From positions 558,001-622,000 of the forward strand of contig JAEYGZ010000039.1 in assembly GCA_023409535.1 (NCBI GenBank): a stretch of DNA of 64,000 bases. The letters run 5' to 3'. This document shows positions 60,208 to 64,000 of this stretch, piece by piece. Made by a program: the position numbers and the translations under genes. Origin of the DNA: Bacillota bacterium. GTDB taxonomy: Bacteria; Bacillota; Clostridia; Lachnospirales; Lachnospiraceae. Position 1 is the stretch's first letter. Every line of letters begins with the position of its first letter. A model generated the notes under the pieces. It saw only the letters and a list, made by a program, of their open reading frames with translations, ran no database searches and was not told the DNA's origin.

Positions 60208-60879
60208 ATGTTTCGAATAGACACACATATACATACCTCAGAGACCAGTGCCTGCGGCAATATTAAGGCCAGGGAAGTGGTAAGGCTCTATGATCAGGCA
60301 GGGTATCAGGGCATAATTATAACAGATCATTATTACGACGGATTTTTTAGAATGTTAGGGCAAATGAGCTGGGAGAATAAGATCGAGCATTATCTGCGAG
60401 GATATCATATTGCCTGCGAAGAAGGTGTGAAGCTTGGCCTAAAGGTATTTCTCGGAATGGAGCTTCGCTTTACGGAAGGGCCAAACGATTATCTTGTCTA
60501 CGGAATAACCGAAGAATATCTTAGAACGCATAGGGAGATCCATCACTTAGGCCTAAAGGAATTCCATAAGCTGATTGAAGGAGAGGACATTCTTATTGTC
60601 CAGGCACATCCCTACCGCAAATGGATGACGGTCGCATCGACCGCAGATATTCATGGAATTGAAATATATAATGGAAACGCAAGGCATGATTCAAGAAATG
60701 CTCTGGCGCTCGCTTATGCGAGGGAGCATAATTTATACATGACCTCAGGGTCGGATTTTCATGAGCTGGAGGATCTGTCCAGGGGCGGAATGGTATTTGA
60801 TCATGATATATATACAATTCAGGATTTTAATCAGGGCTTACGAGAGCGTTTGGCAAGAGAGCTGATCACCACACCATAA
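60208..60879 (+). CDS. PHP-domain phosphoesterase-like protein
   Basis: A 223-residue PHP protein. Metal motifs are in order: DTHIHTSETSACG, ITDHYYDG, GMELRF, VQAHPYR and GSDFHELED. The set is complete, so a two- or three-metal site for phosphate ester hydrolysis is expected. The family includes histidinol-phosphatase and nucleotide or RNA phosphoesterases; the size and motifs suit a short stand-alone PHP enzyme of unknown substrate. AAGGAGG precedes the ATG. Confidence 0.88.
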   Translation: MFRIDTHIHTSETSACGNIKAREVVRLYDQAGYQGIIITDHYYDGFFRMLGQMSWENKIEHYLRGYHIACEEGVKLGLKVFLGMELRFTEGPNDYLVYGITEEYLRTHREIHHLGLKEFHKLIEGEDILIVQAHPYRKWMTVASTADIHGIEIYNGNARHDSRNALALAYAREHNLYMTSGSDFHELEDLSRGGMVFDHDIYTIQDFNQGLRERLARELITTP

Positions 60880-60957
60880 GATCGGAATTCCGATGATTCA
60901 AGAATAGATAAATGCCACATAAGCTAAGTGAGATAAAAATATAGAATAAAAATAGGA

Positions 60958-61024
60958 GGCGGCAGCTGCAGGCCATAATTCTTACCAAACGGTATAGAAG
61001 GATGGCTGGCAGCTGCCGTCTTTC
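60958..61024 (+). terminator. Hairpin after the PHP gene
   Basis: GGCAGCTGC (60961-60969) pairs with GCAGCTGCC (61009-61017) with inner GGCCAT/ATGGCT pairing, then CTTTCCTT. Termination likely though the T-run is broken. Confidence 0.6.
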
Positions 61025-61066
61025 CTTATGTACAATTCCGGCTGTAAAAATATAGTTAATTCTCCC

Positions 61067-61130
61067 TTGACAGCGTAACAATGTTATGTTACATTGATCT
61101 AAATCAATGAAACATAACATTGTTACGCTG
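61067..61130 (+). promoter_or_regulatory. Promoter embedded in a 60-base palindrome, upstream of the yhbD-like gene
   Basis: TTGACA (61067-61072), 17 bases, TACATT (61090-61095). From 61071 to 61130 runs an inverted repeat with 28-base arms, one A-A mismatch and a CTAA loop. The palindrome overlaps the -35 end, the spacer, the -10 box and the start of transcription, so it may be a large operator or form a cruciform. Confidence 0.7.
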
Positions 61131-61183
61131 CTGTGCCGGCAGGAGCATATAAGGAATACTAAAGTTATATAAAAGGAGTATGG

Positions 61184-61882
61184 ATGATGTTTATTACAAA
61201 AAAGGATTTATTAAATGAGACAGGAATATCCTATGGACAGCTGTATCGATGGAAGAGAGAAGGATTAATACCCGAGGAATGGTTTATTAAGCAGCCCTCC
61301 TTTACCGGACAGGAGACGGTGTTCCCCAGAAAGCAGATACTGAATAGAATTAAAGCTATTCAGGAGCTGAAGGACAAATATTCCCTGGAAGAGCTGGCAA
61401 AAATTCTGTCTCCTGAGGTGGCGGAACGATACTTTACCACGGAGGATCTTAAGGTAATAGAAGAGATTAAGGATAATCTAATTCCGGCCTTTGTGCAAGG
61501 GTTTCAAAAAAGCAATTTTCTATTTGTTGAGGTGCTGATCATGATTGCACTATCTGAATTCATGGATCATTCGGATATATCCAGGGGACAGCTGATTGAG
61601 ATTGTAGAAGGGTTAAAGGATTACCTGCCAAAGATGAAATCTACCGGATATATTCTGATTCTGTTCGACAGGGCAAAGGACTATTATGCCACGATTTACG
61701 AGGAGCAGGCACAGGTTTATATTGATCGCAGGCTGAGCATTGTGAAGGAAATTCATTTAAATGAGCTGTCCAATCAATTAAAACTCAAATATCGTAACAG
61801 CTTTAACTTCCGCTTTGACAATGAGGCAGAGGATGGGATTATGCGGTTTAATCTGGACGGAGCAGAGGTGAATCCCATATGA
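61184..61882 (+). CDS. yhbD: YhbD-like (DUF4004) MerR-type regulator
   Basis: A 232-residue protein. The N-terminal 65 residues (KDLLNETGISYGQLYRWKREGLIP) are a MerR-like helix-turn-helix, and the remainder is helical and matches Bacillus YhbD/DUF4004. No effector-binding cysteines or drug-binding domain are seen. AAAGGAG precedes the ATG at 61184. The next gene overlaps its stop by 4 bases (ATGA), so this regulator is coupled to the bactofilin-like genes and probably binds the palindrome upstream. Confidence 0.8.
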   Translation: MMFITKKDLLNETGISYGQLYRWKREGLIPEEWFIKQPSFTGQETVFPRKQILNRIKAIQELKDKYSLEELAKILSPEVAERYFTTEDLKVIEEIKDNLIPAFVQGFQKSNFLFVEVLIMIALSEFMDHSDISRGQLIEIVEGLKDYLPKMKSTGYILILFDRAKDYYATIYEEQAQVYIDRRLSIVKEIHLNELSNQLKLKYRNSFNFRFDNEAEDGIMRFNLDGAEVNPI

Positions 61883-62727
61883 GCAGAAATATTATTGCCA
61901 TGGGGGAAAGGTTCCTGCAAGGCGATTATGGAACGGTACGGGCGGCCGGAGAGCTAAAGGTACAGGAAAGTACCATTAGGCGTCTTACCGTTGCAGGCGA
62001 AGCAAGAATCACAAAATCCTCTGTCAGAAGAATCAAGCTTGCCGGGGAATTGGTAGCTGATACCCTGGAATTCCTTATACTTGGGGCAGCAGGCAGTGTT
62101 AAGCTGCAGGGGATCTGTAAGGGTGGAGTATGTACGGTAACCGGCTCTCTGGCAGCAGAATTTCTGGATTGCAAGGTGCTATGTAACGGAGGCGGCAGTA
62201 AGAAGGCAAAATCTTACGGTAATGACGGCTGGTCAGGAGTATTTCATGCAGTGACCTTTGAGAATGAAAGAGGCCTAACACTGGACTTTGAATATCGCTT
62301 TCAAAATATGATCAGCACAGAGTCGTTAAATAGTAACCATGAAATTGAATGCGAGAATTTTTACAGCCTGGCAGACCTGACAGCAGAAACAATTAATGCA
62401 GATCGCATCTTTCTGCTTAATACAGGAGATGTCCGGGTAGGACAATTGACCGGAACAAGTGTGAAGATACAGGATAGCTTTACCCCTGATAAGCAGTTCA
62501 GGCAGCTGCCCAAATCACTATTATATAAAAGGAGGAAAGCCGAACATAATATGGCAATTGTTCCTGTGATCGAAGCCGATGATATCGATATAAAAGGAAC
62601 TAAGGCCAAGCTGGTCAGCGGCCAAAGGGTGACCATCGGCGATCTTTGCATCATTGAACGTGCAGAATACAGGGAAAGCATTAAGATCTCCGAGAAAGCA
62701 GTCGTAAATGAGGTGATTAAGATATGA
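61879..62727 (+). CDS. Bactofilin-like polymer-forming protein (YhbE-like)
   Basis: A 282-residue protein of short repeating beta-strands: GTVRAAGELKVQESTIRRLTV, GEARITKSSVRRIKLAGELV and SVKLQGICKGGVCTVTGS. These regular six-residue turns indicate a right-handed beta-helix like bactofilins, which polymerise without nucleotide. A second strand-rich section lies at about 165-280. It corresponds to YhbE in the yhbDEF operon of Bacillus. It overlaps neighbours by 4 bases on both sides. The role there is unknown; a scaffold at the membrane is plausible. Confidence 0.75.
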   Translation: MSRNIIAMGERFLQGDYGTVRAAGELKVQESTIRRLTVAGEARITKSSVRRIKLAGELVADTLEFLILGAAGSVKLQGICKGGVCTVTGSLAAEFLDCKVLCNGGGSKKAKSYGNDGWSGVFHAVTFENERGLTLDFEYRFQNMISTESLNSNHEIECENFYSLADLTAETINADRIFLLNTGDVRVGQLTGTSVKIQDSFTPDKQFRQLPKSLLYKRRKAEHNMAIVPVIEADDIDIKGTKAKLVSGQRVTIGDLCIIERAEYRESIKISEKAVVNEVIKI

Positions 62728-63836
62728 AAAATGAGAAGATTGTGGGTTTTGGCTCCATACAGGGCGGTGAATATGAAAATATCACAGTTGACGGTATGGG
62801 AAAGCTGAGGGGAAATACCACAGCACAAAAAGTTAAGATTTCCGGAACCTTTAAATGCAATGGAAAGCTAACTGCAGAGGAGTTTACGATAGACGGCTTT
62901 GCCAGAGTATTTCGCGAAGTCAAGGTTAAGCGCCTTAAGAACAGCGGGACCTTAAAGCTTCGCAGGGCGGATGTCAATGCGGATGCCGTCTACAGTGACG
63001 GCTTATTAACATCAGCAGGTGAGATTTCAGCAGATGAGATTATCGTCAAAGGGTATTGTTCGGTGAAGAAAATGACCGGAGACCATATTCACATTTATCA
63101 TAACAGTTCCAGCGGCGGCAGTAAGCTGATGAGAAGATTAAAGTGGCTGGCAGTCCCATATTTTGGACGTAATGTACATGGGAGCCAAAGCCTGGTTGAT
63201 TATATTGAATGTACGACTCTAAATGCCAATGGTGTCAGAGCAAAGCTTGTCCGGGCAGGCAGCGTGGAGTTGGAAAACTGCAGTATCGGAAAGCTTTATT
63301 GCGACAGTGAGCCAAAGATATTAAAGAACTGCAGTATTAAACACATTTATTATGGTAATGACAAGCTTGAACTAAATAGAAAGGAGAATATAGCTATGGG
63401 TAATGTAACAATAAAGAAGGTCCTGGATTTGTACAAGAGCAATGCGATAGATGCTGAGGAGGCAGAGCTTATGCTCAAATCGGTAATAATAAACGACAGT
63501 GCCAAAGAGAATAAAGAGCATTCCGGTTTTGCTGCCGGATTGCCCTGGCCGGATGACAATACGCTTCGTATTGTGGCATTTCTTGGGAAAAAGCTTCTTA
63601 AGAAAGGAGAGGCCAAAGAGCATAAGCTTGAAGTAACCTATGAAGGGGAAGCGAAGAATGTAGAGTGTCACGGAAGCCTTAATTGCGGTGATGTCTCAGG
63701 TAATGCAACGGCAGGTCAATCCATAAGCTGTGCTGATATCGGCGGCAATGTATCCTGCGGAGGGGACCTGTCCTGTGAGAGTATTGGCGGTAATGTGTCC
63801 TGCGCCGGAATGATGCACCGAGGAACTGTAATATGA
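62724..63836 (+). CDS. Bactofilin-like protein with cysteine-rich C-terminal repeats (YhbF-like)
   Basis: A 370-residue protein in three parts. Residues 1-225 are bactofilin-like strand repeats (SIQGGEYENITVDGMGKLRG). Residues 229-255 form a helical SHOCT-like module (VLDLYKSNAIDAEEAELML). Residues about 310-365 are a run of short strands with seven cysteines, alternating as SCADIGGNVSCGGDLSCE. The cysteine ladder could bind metal or crosslink filaments. It shares the operon with the two genes before it and overlaps the next gene by 4 bases. Confidence 0.75.
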   Translation: MKNEKIVGFGSIQGGEYENITVDGMGKLRGNTTAQKVKISGTFKCNGKLTAEEFTIDGFARVFREVKVKRLKNSGTLKLRRADVNADAVYSDGLLTSAGEISADEIIVKGYCSVKKMTGDHIHIYHNSSSGGSKLMRRLKWLAVPYFGRNVHGSQSLVDYIECTTLNANGVRAKLVRAGSVELENCSIGKLYCDSEPKILKNCSIKHIYYGNDKLELNRKENIAMGNVTIKKVLDLYKSNAIDAEEAELMLKSVIINDSAKENKEHSGFAAGLPWPDDNTLRIVAFLGKKLLKKGEAKEHKLEVTYEGEAKNVECHGSLNCGDVSGNATAGQSISCADIGGNVSCGGDLSCESIGGNVSCAGMMHRGTVI

Positions 63837-64000
63837 CAGGTATTGTGAATAAGTCAAAATCAGAGAGTAAGCCCAAATACAATACCTGGCAGAATATATG
63901 CTATGTAGTTCAGGGTGCTTGGGAGACCGACAAGAAAATATTTGTATATTTTGCTTTATTCTCCGTACTGTCCGGGGCAATCCCGATCCTCAATCTTCTG
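63833..64000 (+). CDS. Membrane transporter N-terminus, probably ABC exporter (3' end outside window)
   Basis: Only the first 56 residues are inside the window. A polar leader (KSKSESKPKYNTW) is followed by NICYVVQGAWETDKKIF and a hydrophobic helix ending GAIPILNLL, which resembles the first membrane helix of ABC exporters. GAGGA precedes the ATG, which overlaps the upstream stop (ATGA). It is therefore the fourth gene of the bactofilin-like operon. The ABC assignment rests on this short piece only. Confidence 0.5.
   Translation, partial: MTGIVNKSKSESKPKYNTWQNICYVVQGAWETDKKIFVYFALFSVLSGAIPILNLL

Overview
The window looks like chromosome of an anaerobic, low-GC, probably spore-forming member of the Clostridia, most likely Lachnospiraceae. 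The evidence is strong AGGAGG ribosome binding sites, two T-box leaders, a LicT-type antitermination site, a CotA-like oxidase, a DUF5716/DUF5717 cluster, a large single-chain PurL and divergent PurA motifs. This is inference from gene content; there is no rRNA or marker gene to place it more finely. No tRNA, rRNA, CRISPR array, insertion sequence or phage was found.

Layout. 1-6.2 kb: end of a dUTPase, two GNAT acetyltransferases, purA, a tryptophan-rich small protein, a RarD-type permease and an ABC-F ATPase. 6.2-10.3 kb: a CotA-like multicopper oxidase with a repeat-encoded tail, htpX with a zinc-ribbon membrane protein, and a DUF2164 protein. 10.4-15.1 kb: a MarR-controlled heterodimeric ABC exporter. 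15.1-15.8 kb: two long hairpin-forming elements. 15.8-17 kb: a PLP aminotransferase. 17.1-24.0 kb: a four-gene cluster of unknown function (giant DUF5717 protein, Hsp70/actin-like DUF5716 protein, TPR-like protein, coiled-coil membrane protein). 24.2-28.4 kb: two TrkA/RCK proteins with a P-type ATPase whose membrane motifs resemble Na+/K+ pumps. 28.6-35.2 kb: T-box-metRS, a polyferredoxin/PadR pair, T-box-valS. 35.4-39.6 kb: LicT-controlled GlcNAc-type PTS operon (licT, IIA, HPr, IICB) and mgsA. 39.7-46.8 kb: a beta-propeller protein, LysR regulator, purL, GNAT. 47.2-49.1 kb: an ECF sigma/anti-sigma operon. 49.2-53.3 kb: a possible broken ORF, an M42 peptidase and a chemotaxis receptor. 53.4-58.2 kb: two divergent ABC-2 operons around a YtrA-type GntR regulator. 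58.3-64 kb: a collagen-like protein, lgt, a PHP protein, and a yhbDEF-like bactofilin operon running into a truncated transporter gene.

Working together. PtsH, IIA and IICB form a self-contained PTS branch under antitermination control. The P-type ATPase and RCK pair form one monovalent-cation unit. MarR, PadR, GntR, the YhbD-like protein and the sigma factor each sit beside the genes they probably control. The most interesting points are the DUF5716/5717 cluster, two genes (sigma factor and htpX) that appear to start at AUU, the hairpin repeat family at 15.2-15.8 kb and the 60-bp palindrome upstream of the bactofilin operon.
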